Assembly (NCBI RefSeq): GCF_900543425.1
Contig: NZ_UQRQ01000002.1
Coordinates: forward strand, 158,041 to 222,040
DNA: 64,000 nucleotides
Reading direction: 5' to 3'
From: an uncultured Sanguibacteroides sp.
Lineage (GTDB): Bacteria > Bacteroidota > Bacteroidia > Bacteroidales > Marinifilaceae
The notes below the pieces were generated by a model. It worked only from the letters and a program-made list of their open reading frames with translations. It was not told the origin of the DNA and did not search any database. Both the position numbers and the translations under genes were made by a program. The number at the start of each line of letters is the position of its first letter. Positions within the stretch are counted from its first letter, which is position 1. Below are positions 35,509 to 45,311 of this stretch, piece after piece.

Positions 35509-38340
35509 ATGAGTTCATTTCTGCATCTATTGGCAAAGGATCTGATACAAAAACGAGGAGATGATTTCAATGACCTGACAATCATTTTCCCTAATAAACG
35601 TGCCGGTCTGTTCTTTGCAAAAGAACTGGCAACCTTTATCAACAAACCAGTATGGATGCCGGAAATTATCACGCTGGGAGAATTTATAGAACGATACACG
35701 GGATTAAAGAAAACAGACGACCTTCCCCTTATCATCAAACTCTATAAAGCCTATCAATCCGTTTCCGGAACAACGGAACGCTTCGACGACTTTTATTATT
35801 GGGGAAACATGCTACTCGGGGATTTTGACGACATCGATAAATACCTCGTCAACGCGAAAGACCTCTTTTCAAACCTGACCGCTTTGAAAGAAATAGAACG
35901 TTCTTTCCCCTATCTTTCCCCGGAACAAATCGAAATCATACAAAATTTCTGGAGCAGTTTCCACCCCGATAAGTTCAGCCCGGAACAACTGGAGTTTATC
36001 CACGTATGGGAAAAACTATATCCGACCTATCAATGTTTCAAAGAAAAACTACTTTCCGAGAAATTGTGCTACGAGGGAATGGGGCAACGGCTTTTCTGTG
36101 AAAACATAAACACCGTTCACTCGGATAAATCCATCGTCTTTGCCGGATTTAACGCGTTAAATTTCTGTGAGAAAAAAATATTTTCCCATTTCAGAGACAA
36201 CGGAAAAGCTTCATTCTACTGGGATTACGACATCTATTACCTAACAAATGAAAATCATGAAGCCGGACAATACATCCGGGAAAACATGAAACTCTTTCCC
36301 AATGCCTTAGGACTGGAACATTTCAACAATTTCCGTTACAACAACAAACACATCGAATATATTTCGGTACCTTCGGTTATCGGGCAAGCTAAACTAATCC
36401 CTTCTTTACTGGAATCTTTCCACCTGGATTCAAATAGCTCCTATATCGATACGGCTATTGTTTTATGTGACGAAAAACTACTGACACCTATCTTGCATTC
36501 TATTCCGGATTTCGTCCGAAAAATCAACATTACGATGGGATATCCGGCCCGAAATACCGCCATTGCTGCCCTGATCTCCATGTTGGGAGATCTGAAGCAC
36601 TATGCCAAAAAAGAGAGTACGATGACCTATTACTATTATAAGCCTGTCATCGCACTACTAAACCATAAACTGATCCAAAATGCTTGTCCCGAAGAGATTC
36701 ATCAGATAACCGATTATATAAACACGCGGAATATCGTGTATGTGGCAGAGAAAAGCCTGCAATTCAATGAAATAACCCGAACTATTTTTTCCTCGGAAGA
36801 AGAGAGTTTACCGACATACCTGTTAAACGTGTTAAAAAAGTTACTTGCATCCCTATCGACGGAAGAGCAAGCAAATGCCGCTATTGAAAAAGAATTTATC
36901 TTTACCCTGTACACGATCATACAAAGCATTGGAAACACCTTTCGCGAGGAAAAAATAACCCCGGACGATCCATTCTACATTCGAATGATCAGTAAGATTC
37001 TGCAAGAACTATCCATTCCCTTCTCCGGGGAACCTTTAGAAGGTATGCAGGTCATGGGATTAATGGAGACCCGCATGTTGGACTTCAAGAAGCTGATACT
37101 CCTATCCGTCAATGAAGGCGTCATCCCCAAAAGCAGCTATAGTTCCTCTTTCATTCCGTATAATCTTCGATTGGGATTCAATTTACCCACGCCGGAACAC
37201 CAGGATGCGCTATTTGCCTACTATTTTTATCGGCTACTCCAAAGAGCGGAACAAGTTAAATTACTATACACGAATACCACCAAAGGAATCTCCGGCGGGG
37301 AAATGAGCCGCTTCCTTTACCAAATAAAATACGAATCGGGACTACAGATACAGGAAACGAACTTCCAGAACGATATTTCCGTCCAAAACGTTCCTTCACT
37401 AACTATCCCTAAAAACAAAAGTATACTACAACAATTAGAGCGTTATACTCGACAGGAGGAAAAGGGTATTTCACCTTCGGCATTAAACACGTACATGGAA
37501 TGCCACCTAAGGTTCTATTTCAAATACATAGCCCGTATCAAAGAGAAAGAGGAGATCGCCGAAGAACTGGATCAACGTCTTCTGGGTACCATTTTTCATC
37601 AGGCAACCCAAACCCTGTATCAAACGCTTTCCCAAGACGAGATAACAGTTGAAAAATTAGAAATGCTTTCTCAAAACGAGGCATTACTCGAGAAACACAT
37701 CCGACAAGCCTACTCCGCATTGTACGACACGGCCGTATCTCAGATAATGGAAAGCGGAGCTAACGATTTGGTATTAAGCGTGGTAAAAAAATACATCAAA
37801 AAAGTACTCGAATACGACAAAACGCTTTGCCCTTTTCAAATCATCTCTATGGAAAAAGATTACCGGAGACCTGTTCTCATTCAAACCTCCGAGGGGACCA
37901 AAACCGTCTACGTGGAAGGAGACATCGACCGGGTAGACAGAACTTCTCGGGGAATCCGGGTGATCGACTATAAAACAGGAACGGATAAAACCGACTTCAA
38001 AGATCTGGCCTCCATCTTCGACGCTACGAATAAGCAAAGGAACAAAGCAGCTTTTCAGACCTTACTCTATTGCATGATGTACGAATACGAAAACCCCGAT
38101 ACAGACCCGATACAGCCGGGAATATACAGTACCAAACTACTGTTTACCCCTAATTATAACTACTTGCTGAAATGCAATAACGAACCGATCTGTCGGTTCA
38201 AACCATACGAGCCGGAATTCAATCGTTTACTCGTCCAACTGATAGAAGAGCTCTTTTCCGTCGATCATCCATTCGAACAAACCCCATTACGTGAAAAATG
38301 TAAGCATTGCCCTTACAATGAAATCTGTAAACGGGAATAA
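35509..38340 (+). CDS. AddB-like PD-(D/E)XK Fe-S nuclease/helicase-fold protein
   Basis: The 943-residue protein has an N-terminal helicase-like region (LTIIFPNKRAGLFFAKELA, lacking a standard Walker A lysine-threonine loop) and a C-terminal RecB-family nuclease domain. The nuclease shows GDIDRVDR, VIDYKTG, and a four-Cys Fe-S set: one Cys in NTYMECHLRF and three in CKHCPYNEIC at the extreme C-terminus. This matches the AddB subunit of AddAB, which processes DNA ends for recombination. No AddA gene is adjacent on the right; an AddA partner would have to be encoded elsewhere. Confidence 0.85.
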   Translation: MSSFLHLLAKDLIQKRGDDFNDLTIIFPNKRAGLFFAKELATFINKPVWMPEIITLGEFIERYTGLKKTDDLPLIIKLYKAYQSVSGTTERFDDFYYWGNMLLGDFDDIDKYLVNAKDLFSNLTALKEIERSFPYLSPEQIEIIQNFWSSFHPDKFSPEQLEFIHVWEKLYPTYQCFKEKLLSEKLCYEGMGQRLFCENINTVHSDKSIVFAGFNALNFCEKKIFSHFRDNGKASFYWDYDIYYLTNENHEAGQYIRENMKLFPNALGLEHFNNFRYNNKHIEYISVPSVIGQAKLIPSLLESFHLDSNSSYIDTAIVLCDEKLLTPILHSIPDFVRKINITMGYPARNTAIAALISMLGDLKHYAKKESTMTYYYYKPVIALLNHKLIQNACPEEIHQITDYINTRNIVYVAEKSLQFNEITRTIFSSEEESLPTYLLNVLKKLLASLSTEEQANAAIEKEFIFTLYTIIQSIGNTFREEKITPDDPFYIRMISKILQELSIPFSGEPLEGMQVMGLMETRMLDFKKLILLSVNEGVIPKSSYSSSFIPYNLRLGFNLPTPEHQDALFAYYFYRLLQRAEQVKLLYTNTTKGISGGEMSRFLYQIKYESGLQIQETNFQNDISVQNVPSLTIPKNKSILQQLERYTRQEEKGISPSALNTYMECHLRFYFKYIARIKEKEEIAEELDQRLLGTIFHQATQTLYQTLSQDEITVEKLEMLSQNEALLEKHIRQAYSALYDTAVSQIMESGANDLVLSVVKKYIKKVLEYDKTLCPFQIISMEKDYRRPVLIQTSEGTKTVYVEGDIDRVDRTSRGIRVIDYKTGTDKTDFKDLASIFDATNKQRNKAAFQTLLYCMMYEYENPDTDPIQPGIYSTKLLFTPNYNYLLKCNNEPICRFKPYEPEFNRLLVQLIEELFSVDHPFEQTPLREKCKHCPYNEICKRE

Positions 38341-38360
38341 AAAGATTGTAGATTCAGAGA

Positions 38361-38660
38361 TTAAGTGATTAGGTGATTGCCGATTGCGGATTGAAGAAGC
38401 AGGGATAAAAACGGAGGGGCATAAATAGTGGACGACGAGCGTCGTGTTAGCTTTTAGGTACGACCGGACGACGGTTTGTCCGAGCACAGCGAGTCCCGGA
38501 GGACAGCGAACGAAAAACATCTACACGACCGACGGGAACGTCAAAGACCCGGAGGAGTTATCCCACTTTACAATTTTAGATTGACGATTTTAGATTGACG
38601 ATTTAAAGATAGCAAGATCTGAATTGAATCCTAAATCAAAATTAATTTACAATTAGACAA
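38361..38660. repeat. Tandem non-coding repeat, copy 1 (~300 bp)
   Basis: This unit is repeated at 38662 with an offset of 301 bp. Shared parts include TTAAGTGATTAGGTGATTG at the start, ACGGAGGGGCATAAATAGTG, AGCGAGTCCCGGAGG, CGACCGACGGGAACGTCAAAG and CTGAATTGAATC. Two small hairpins can form: 38432-38445 (ACGAC/GTCGT) and 38465-38482 (CGGAC/GTCCG). A 14-bp internal duplication near 38573-38600 is absent from copy 2. No convincing protein is encoded. Confidence 0.9.
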
Positions 38661-38661
38661 A

Positions 38662-38938
38662 TTAAGTGATTAGGTGATTGCCGATTGCGGATTGGAGAAG
38701 CGAGGATAAAAACGGAGGGGCATAAATAGTGAACGGCGAGTGTTGTGTTCGGGTTTCGGAACGACCACACGACGGTTTGTCTGAGCGTAGCGAGTCCCGG
38801 AGGGTAGTGAACGAAATCCGTCTACACGACCGACGGGAACGTCAAAGCCCCGGAGGAGTTATTCCACTTTACAATTGTAGATTGACGATAAAAAAACGGC
38901 AAAGTCTGAATTGAATCGTAAATCAAAAAATTCATTTA
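38662..38938. repeat. Tandem non-coding repeat, copy 2
   Basis: This copy is about 80% identical to copy 1 by eye. The hairpin at 38733-38746 keeps pairing through G-U pairs, and the one at 38766-38783 has one double change that preserves a pair and one mismatch. The copy ends about 20 bp before the -7 box of the uridine kinase gene. The short frame inside it is not conserved in copy 1 and is not called as a gene. Confidence 0.9.
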
Positions 38939-38958
38939 GACCTTATAATAAAAATCAC

Positions 38959-38966
38959 TATTTTTG
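38959..38966 (+). promoter_or_regulatory. -7 promoter box (TATTTTTG) for uridine kinase
   Basis: An exact TAnnTTTG match lies 21 nt before the ATG at 38988. The upstream in-frame TTG at 38964 falls inside this box, so it is not the start. Confidence 0.6.
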
Positions 38967-38987
38967 TACAAAATAATCGATACGGTC

Positions 38988-39605
38988 ATGATAGACACAA
39001 CCATCATAGGAGTAGCAGGCGGAACAGCCTCCGGCAAATCAACCCTTGTTCAAAAATTACAGGAAGCTTTTATCGGCGAAGACGTACTTACGTTATGCCA
39101 CGACTATTATTACAAAGCACATGACGAATTATGTTACGAAGAGCGTACGAAATTGAATTACGATCATCCGGCCTCCTTCGATACCGATATGATGATCGAA
39201 CATATCCTTGCCCTAAAAGCCGGTGTCCCCGTCGAACGTCCGGTCTACTCTTTCGTGGAGCACAATCGGCTACCGGAAACCGTTAAAGTCTATCCGACAA
39301 AAGTGATTATTCTCGATGGCATCCTGATCCTGGAAAATAAAGAACTTAGAAATCTTATGGATGTTAAAGTATACGTGGACACCGATGCCGATGTCCGCCT
39401 GGGACGCCGCCTGCTCCGGGATGTTCAGGAACGGGGCAGAAGCATGGACTCCGTTCTGACCCAATACTTCGGAACAGTAAAACCCATGCATGACGAATTT
39501 GTCGAACCCTCCAAACGATATGCAGACATCATCATCCCGGAAGGCGGTTTCAATTCCGTCGCTCTCAGTTTATTGATCGAAAACATCCGATCCCTGATCC
39601 GTTAA
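38988..39605 (+). CDS. udk: Uridine kinase
   Basis: The 205-residue P-loop kinase starts MIDTTIIGVAGGTASGKST, with the Walker A motif at about residues 9-17. Further family motifs are CHDYYYKAHDEL, NYDHPASFDTDMM, PVYSFVEHNRL and VILDGILILEN. It phosphorylates uridine and cytidine for pyrimidine salvage. It stands alone between the tandem repeat and its own terminator. Confidence 0.94.
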   Translation: MIDTTIIGVAGGTASGKSTLVQKLQEAFIGEDVLTLCHDYYYKAHDELCYEERTKLNYDHPASFDTDMMIEHILALKAGVPVERPVYSFVEHNRLPETVKVYPTKVIILDGILILENKELRNLMDVKVYVDTDADVRLGRRLLRDVQERGRSMDSVLTQYFGTVKPMHDEFVEPSKRYADIIIPEGGFNSVALSLLIENIRSLIR

Positions 39606-39616
39606 ACGGGGACATA

Positions 39617-39658
39617 ATAAACTCCAAAAGTTCGACATATTTACTTTTGGAGTTTATT
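39617..39658. terminator. Intrinsic terminator between udk and parC
   Basis: AATAAACTCCAAAAG and CTTTTGGAGTTTATT form a 15-bp perfect stem around a 12-nt loop. It can serve both converging genes. Confidence 0.85.
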
Positions 39659-39668
39659 CCATGCGTTA

Positions 39669-42335
39669 TTATTCAAAATCTAAGGTCATTTGAGATTCAC
39701 CGCTCAACATATCCGGATTGGTAATTTCAAAATCTACGGAACTCCCTTCTTCTCCTTCCGGTTGCGTCTCTTCCTCTCCCGCATCCAAAGGTTCTATTTC
39801 CCGGATCTCCTTCACATCATAGGTCGTCATCCGTTTTCCACGGGCCTTATAAGATTTTTCGGCAATAAACTCGTCAGCGACGATGATCTCACCCGGCCTC
39901 TTCTCGTAGCGTCCGCCGAACAGAATCTCGAAACGGGGTCTAACCTCTCCGCTCAAACACACCAGACGAGAGCCTTCCGTATCCCCGATAAACGACAATA
40001 ACTTCGCACTATCTTCAAAGCGGAATCGCTTCAGATAATAAAATTGTTGTTCGGCATCAAAAAATACGGCTGACCATATTTTATCGGGTTCAAATTTTTC
40101 CAGTTTCAAAAAACCTTCCTCGTAATGATTGCTTAAATCAAAGTCAGAAGTATAATAAGTCCCATTTTTATTGATCACTAATATCCTGTCGTCTCCCTGG
40201 AATTCACCTAAGTAACGTCCTCGTTCGTCCGTACTCAGTCGCAAAATATCCTCGTCAAACCAGATTTTCCGTCCGCCTAAAGTCGATATACCCTTCTGTA
40301 CTAAAGAAATTTTATGAATATCATTTTTACTCAGAACATTTCCCTGCGAATCGCGCCCTTTAATCGCCAGATTGGCAAAATCATACTCGAAAACCAACTT
40401 CTTCATTCCCGGTTTTGGTTTCAGGCAAACCTTTATCACCTCCGCCTCTCCATTGGGATTAGCACTAAAATAAAGCACCCTCGAACCGGAAGTTCCTTTC
40501 GTCAGATTGTATTGCTTATCTCTCGTTGTTCCCGTCACAAAGAAACGTTTCACATACGATGCTCCGACTTTTCCGTCCCGGTATGCCACGTTATAGATCG
40601 TCCGCTTATCACTCTTCTTAAATACGTTCACGTATAGTACGTCTTTTCCGACAAATAACTTATCGGCCACCTTGGTCACGTAATACGTACCGTCTTTCCG
40701 GAACACGATCACATCATCGATATCGGAACATTCACACACGAATTCATCCTTCTTCAATGCCGTACCGATAAAACCTTCCTCCCGGTTGATATAAAGCTTT
40801 TCGTTAGCCACAACGACCTTGGTTGCCTCGATATTTTCAAAATTCCGGATCTCGGTAAGCCGTTCCCGGCCTTTACCGAACTTATCCTTGATATTCTTGT
40901 AATATTTTATCGTGTAAGGGATAATGTGCTCCATATTGTATTTCACCCGTGTGATCTCCTCTTCCAATCCCTTGATATAATTTTCAGCTTGCTCCGAGTT
41001 GAATTTAAGAATACGTTTCATCTTAATCTCCAACAACAGCTTTATATCCTCATCCGTCACGGGACGCAACAACTGCGGCATAAAAGGTTCCAAACGTTTA
41101 CGCACATGACCGATAACGGCCTCTATCGTGGCACTCTCTTCAAACTCCTTATCCTTATAGATCCGTTCTTCAATAAAAATCTTTTCTAACGTGGAATATT
41201 GCCAGTCCGCTTCTAATTCTCCCAACCTAATCTTCAGCTCCAGCAGAAGCAAAGCAACCGTATCGTCCACCGACTTTTTCAAGATGTCGGTTATCGGCAT
41301 AAACACGGGTTTGTCGTTTTCGATCACGCAGGAATTGGGAGAAATAGATAACTCACAATCCGTACAGGCATACAAGGCATCGATCGTTTTATCCGAAGAT
41401 ACACCCGGGGCCAAATGAACCAGAATTTCCACGTCTGCCGCCGTATTATCGTCAATCTTTTTGATCTTGATCTTACCCTTCTCGTTCGCTTTAAGTATAC
41501 TGTCAATCAAAGAAGAAGTGGTTCGACCATAAGGAATCTCCGTGATCTTTAAAATTTTATTACTTGCCTCTTTCTCGATCTTTGCCCGAATCTTTACACT
41601 TCCTCCCCGGATTCCGTCATTGTATTTCGAAACATCGACCATACCTCCGGTAGGAAAGTCCGGATACAATACAAAATCCTCGTGTTTCAAGTAAGCGATA
41701 CAAGCATCCAAGAGCTCGTTAAAATTATGCGGCAATATTTTAGAAGCCAATCCTACGGCAATACCTTCAACCCCCTGAGCTAACAACAAGGGAAATTTTA
41801 CCGGTAACGTGACCGGCTCCTTGTTCCGTCCGTCATAGGACAATTTCCAATTCGTGGTTTTGGGGTTAAAAGCGACCTCTAAGGCAAATTTCGACAAACG
41901 AGCCTCTATATAACGAGGAGCCGCAGCCGAATCTCCGGTCAATATATTTCCCCAATTCCCCTGACAATCGACCAATAAGTTTTTCTGTCCCAATTGTACC
42001 AAAGCATCCCCGATAGAAGCATCCCCGTGCGGGTGGTATTGCATCGTACTACCGATAATATTGGCAACCTTATTATAACGACCGTCATCCATCTGCTTCA
42101 TCGCGTGCAAAATACGACGCTGCACAGGTTTCAACCCGTCATTCACGTAGGGAACAGCTCGTTCCAATATAACGTAAGAAGCGTAATCCAAAAACCACGT
42201 CTCGAACATTCCCGACAAATGACGTATAGAACGAATCTTTCCATTCTCATCCTGTCGATTCTGAACTTCCGCATTTTCGGTATCATCCTTTACCTCGTTT
42301 TCTTCCGTCTTATCCTGATTTTCTTCTTCCGCCAT
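39669..42335 (-). CDS. parC: DNA topoisomerase IV subunit A
   Basis: The 888-residue GyrA/ParC-type subunit has the catalytic Tyr in APRYIEARLSKFA, the NGLKPVQRRILHAM start of the breakage domain and a C-terminal beta-pinwheel without a clear GyrA box. An acidic tail follows. Partnering with the ParE-like gene 74 nt upstream supports ParC over GyrA. In the quinolone region HPHGDASIGD, the position matching GyrA Ser83 is Ala106, with Asp110 kept at the Asp87 position. The ATG at 42335 was preferred to 42347. Confidence 0.92.
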   Translation of the reverse strand: MAEEENQDKTEENEVKDDTENAEVQNRQDENGKIRSIRHLSGMFETWFLDYASYVILERAVPYVNDGLKPVQRRILHAMKQMDDGRYNKVANIIGSTMQYHPHGDASIGDALVQLGQKNLLVDCQGNWGNILTGDSAAAPRYIEARLSKFALEVAFNPKTTNWKLSYDGRNKEPVTLPVKFPLLLAQGVEGIAVGLASKILPHNFNELLDACIAYLKHEDFVLYPDFPTGGMVDVSKYNDGIRGGSVKIRAKIEKEASNKILKITEIPYGRTTSSLIDSILKANEKGKIKIKKIDDNTAADVEILVHLAPGVSSDKTIDALYACTDCELSISPNSCVIENDKPVFMPITDILKKSVDDTVALLLLELKIRLGELEADWQYSTLEKIFIEERIYKDKEFEESATIEAVIGHVRKRLEPFMPQLLRPVTDEDIKLLLEIKMKRILKFNSEQAENYIKGLEEEITRVKYNMEHIIPYTIKYYKNIKDKFGKGRERLTEIRNFENIEATKVVVANEKLYINREEGFIGTALKKDEFVCECSDIDDVIVFRKDGTYYVTKVADKLFVGKDVLYVNVFKKSDKRTIYNVAYRDGKVGASYVKRFFVTGTTRDKQYNLTKGTSGSRVLYFSANPNGEAEVIKVCLKPKPGMKKLVFEYDFANLAIKGRDSQGNVLSKNDIHKISLVQKGISTLGGRKIWFDEDILRLSTDERGRYLGEFQGDDRILVINKNGTYYTSDFDLSNHYEEGFLKLEKFEPDKIWSAVFFDAEQQFYYLKRFRFEDSAKLLSFIGDTEGSRLVCLSGEVRPRFEILFGGRYEKRPGEIIVADEFIAEKSYKARGKRMTTYDVKEIREIEPLDAGEEETQPEGEEGSSVDFEITNPDMLSGESQMTLDFE

Positions 42336-42409
42336 AATATAATTCAAATTTAAAACTTAAAATTCAAAACCCTCTATCGTTTTACATTTCAAATTCCATA
42401 TCCGACACC

Positions 42410-44242
42410 TCAAATTTCATCTTTTTCCACGTAAAGATTCTCAATAATAAAATCCTGACGTTCATTGGTATTTTTCCCCATGTAATAAGCCAATATATCG
42501 TCTATTGAATCTTGTCTCGTCATTCGTACGGGTTCCAAACGAATATCTTTCCCTATAAAATGACGGAACTCATCCGGAGAGATCTCGCCTAATCCTTTGA
42601 ACCGGGTAATTTCAGGTTTCGGACCCAAGCTCTTGAGAGCCTTTTCCCGGTCTATATCGGAATAACAATACCGGGTCTCCTTCTTGTTTCGCACGCGGAA
42701 AAGAGGCGTTTGTAAAATATACAAATGACCAGCCCTGACTAAATCGGGGAAAAATTGTAAAAAGAAAGTCAGCAACAACAAACGAATATGCATACCGTCC
42801 ACATCCGCATCCGTCGCGATAATAACGTTATTATATCGTAAATCCTCTAAACCGTTTTCAATATTCAAGGCAGCCTGCAACAAATTGAACTCCTCGTTCT
42901 CGTAAACGACCTTTTTCGTCAGTCCGTACGAATTCAAAGGCTTACCGCGCAAACTAAATACAGCCTGTGTATTCACATCCCGTGACTTTGTAATAGAACC
43001 GCTGGCAGAATCCCCCTCGGTAATAAAGATCGAAGACTCCGTCTTTCTCTCGTGATTCGAATTAAAGTGTACCCGACAATCCCGCAACTTCCGGTTATGC
43101 AGACTTACCTGTTTAGCCCGCTCCCTTGCAATCTTCTGGATCCCGGACATAGCCTTACGCTCCTTCTCTGCCTCTATGATCTTACGCAATAACAATTCTG
43201 CCGTATCCGGATTCCGGTGCAAATAATTATCCAACTCTTTCGTCACAAAATCCATGATAAAATTGCGAACCGATGGCCCCTCCGGAGCTATATCCTTCGA
43301 ACCCAATTTGGTCTTCGTCTGAGACTCGAATACCGGTTCCTGGACTTTTATGCTGATTGCCGCAATTATCGACGTACGGATATCCGACAAATCAAAATCT
43401 TTTTTGTAAAAATCACGGATTGTCTTTACCACAGCCTCCCGGAAAGCGACTAAATGTGTTCCTCCTTGCGTGGTATTCTGTCCGTTCACGAACGAGTAAT
43501 ACTCCTCCCCGTATTGACGGCCATGTGTCATGGCCATCTCTATATCGTAACCCTTTAAATGGATAATCGGATAAAGTCCCTCCCCATTCATGTTCTCCGT
43601 AAGAAGATCATATAAGCCTCGCTTCGAATAAAATTTTTGTCCGTTAAAAACAATGGTTAGCCCGGAATTCAAAAAAACATAATTCTTGAACATAGACTCC
43701 AGGTACTCCATGATAAAATGATAATTTCCGAATAGTTCCTTATCCGCAATAAAGGTGACTAACGTGCCGTTAGGCTCTTTCGTCGGCTCAACCTCCTTCT
43801 CCTCCACTACGATAGCCTTACTATAACGTACATATTTTGTCTCGCCATCCCGAAAAGACTGAATAGTAAAATTTTCAGAAAGAGCATTTACGGCCTTGAT
43901 TCCTACGCCGTTCAATCCTACGGATTTTTTAAAGGCCTCGGAATCGTATTTTGCACCGGTATTCATTTTAGAGGAAACATCTACCAATTTCCCTAACGGA
44001 ATGCCTCGTCCGAAATCCCGTACAGACACCGTCCGTTCCTCTACGTTTATAACGATCTCACTCCCCGCACCCATGGCAAACTCATCAATGGAGTTATCAA
44101 TCACCTCTTTCACCAAAATATAAATTCCGTCATCCATCGCAGCCCCGTCGCCTAACTTCCCAATATACATACCCGGCCGTAGTCGTATGTGTTCCCGCCA
44201 GTCCAACGTTCGAATAGATTCTTCCGAATAATTCTCTACCAT
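42410..44242 (-). CDS. parE: DNA topoisomerase IV subunit B
   Basis: The 610-residue subunit has the GHKL ATPase motifs VKEVIDNSIDEFAMG and VRDFGRGIPLG, GLNGVGIKAVNALS, and the TOPRIM residues in FITEGDSASGS and DADVDGMHIR. Length and lack of the GyrB insert suit ParE. It is transcribed upstream of parC as a pair. A -7 box (TATTTTTG on the - strand, 44262-44269) lies 20 nt before the ATG. Confidence 0.93.
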   Translation of the reverse strand: MVENYSEESIRTLDWREHIRLRPGMYIGKLGDGAAMDDGIYILVKEVIDNSIDEFAMGAGSEIVINVEERTVSVRDFGRGIPLGKLVDVSSKMNTGAKYDSEAFKKSVGLNGVGIKAVNALSENFTIQSFRDGETKYVRYSKAIVVEEKEVEPTKEPNGTLVTFIADKELFGNYHFIMEYLESMFKNYVFLNSGLTIVFNGQKFYSKRGLYDLLTENMNGEGLYPIIHLKGYDIEMAMTHGRQYGEEYYSFVNGQNTTQGGTHLVAFREAVVKTIRDFYKKDFDLSDIRTSIIAAISIKVQEPVFESQTKTKLGSKDIAPEGPSVRNFIMDFVTKELDNYLHRNPDTAELLLRKIIEAEKERKAMSGIQKIARERAKQVSLHNRKLRDCRVHFNSNHERKTESSIFITEGDSASGSITKSRDVNTQAVFSLRGKPLNSYGLTKKVVYENEEFNLLQAALNIENGLEDLRYNNVIIATDADVDGMHIRLLLLTFFLQFFPDLVRAGHLYILQTPLFRVRNKKETRYCYSDIDREKALKSLGPKPEITRFKGLGEISPDEFRHFIGKDIRLEPVRMTRQDSIDDILAYYMGKNTNERQDFIIENLYVEKDEI

Positions 44243-44261
44243 ATTTTATGTTCGTTTTGCA

Positions 44262-44269
44262 CAAAAATA
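44262..44269 (-). promoter_or_regulatory. -7 promoter box for parE-parC
   Basis: The - strand TATTTTTG matches TAnnTTTG and lies 20 nt upstream of the parE ATG. No TTTG element was found at normal spacing. Confidence 0.5.
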
Positions 44270-44416
44270 ATAAATATCTTTTTTTAATCCTTCTCCCGCA
44301 CCCTACTTCCCGTCATTTTTTAGTTCTATCTTCCTATTTATCAACAAGAAAAAAATTAGAAAATCCCTGTTCAACCGCCCCTAACATACTCCCGTTTTTC
44401 ATTTCTCTAAAACCAT

Positions 44417-45163
44417 TTAAAGATACGCTACTTCTTTAAACCCGTAAACCCGCTCTTTTCCCTCCGTATCTCTCAACAGGAGTTGTCCGTATTCATTTAT
44501 TCCCAAAACAGAAGCCCGGAAAATTCCTTGTTCGTCTTTCCAACGATATACCCCTTCCCGGCGATAAAGCACGGATATAAAATCTTTTTCTAACTTATCG
44601 TAATCGTAAACTTGTTCGTAGCGCCGACCTATTGCAGACAACAACTCGGCCAATGTTTCAGTCAGATTCTTCTCCGTCCCCGTTAACTGCACGAGAGAAA
44701 CCGGATTAGGAGCATCCGATAAGAAACGGGATTGATTTACATTCAATCCGATGCCACAAAAAGAAAAAGCGACCTCCCTTCCCAAAACCGCGTGTTCGAT
44801 CAATATACCCGCAATCTTTCGCTCTCCTGCGTAAACATCATTCGGCCATTTTACGAATACGTTTTCCACATAACGGGAAAGGAAATCATGCGTCCCCAAG
44901 GCAACGGCCATCGACACGGCAAATTGTTCCCCGGCAAGCAAGCCCTCCGGTTTAAAAACAACGGTCATAGAGATATTTTTACCCGGTTCGCTCTCCCAAT
45001 GATTCCCTACCTGTCCCTTTCCTTGAGTTTGCCGGTAAGTCAAAATCACCATCTTATCCTCCAACTCTTTCCACCCCAAACGAGCGGCTTCACTATTGGT
45101 AGACTCCAATTCGTCATACTCGAGAATCCTGAATCCACTTAATTGATACTCCTGCATATCCAT
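44417..45163 (-). CDS. birA: Biotin-[acetyl-CoA-carboxylase] ligase, monofunctional
   Basis: The 248-residue protein has the biotin-ligase motif as QTQGKGQVGNHWESEPGKN, then VKWPNDVYAGERKIAGILIE and GIGLNVNQ, and a small C-terminal SH3-like domain. It lacks the N-terminal DNA-binding domain of E. coli BirA, so it should biotinylate carboxylases without acting as a repressor. The first Gly of the usual GRGRxGR motif is retained, but the first Arg is Lys. Confidence 0.93.
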   Translation of the reverse strand: MDMQEYQLSGFRILEYDELESTNSEAARLGWKELEDKMVILTYRQTQGKGQVGNHWESEPGKNISMTVVFKPEGLLAGEQFAVSMAVALGTHDFLSRYVENVFVKWPNDVYAGERKIAGILIEHAVLGREVAFSFCGIGLNVNQSRFLSDAPNPVSLVQLTGTEKNLTETLAELLSAIGRRYEQVYDYDKLEKDFISVLYRREGVYRWKDEQGIFRASVLGINEYGQLLLRDTEGKERVYGFKEVAYL

Positions 45164-45221
45164 TGTCTTTAACCAAACAAAAATAACAAGAATAGTCGAA
45201 TCTTCCTCATAAATTCAAAAA

Positions 45222-45257
45222 CAAAAGATGCCGTCCTCAAAAAAGACAGCATCTTTC
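45222..45257 (-). terminator. Intrinsic terminator after the rubrerythrin gene
   Basis: On the - strand, AAAGATGCTGTC pairs with GACGGCATCTTT across a short T-rich loop, followed by TTTTGTTTTT. Confidence 0.85.
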
Positions 45258-45311
45258 ATACTTCTCGAAATCGGCTTAAAACAGGCAATCTGCTTTAACC
45301 GAACGTCTGTA

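Noticed and set aside
38729..38914. Open frame of 61 codons inside repeat copy 2
   Set aside because: Copy 1 does not keep the frame, there is no promoter or family match, and the sequence behaves as a non-coding repeat.
38361..38938. Possible CRISPR array or rRNA fragment at the tandem repeat
   Set aside because: There are only two units of ~300 bp with no short repeat-spacer pattern, and no match to rRNA core sequences that I recognise.
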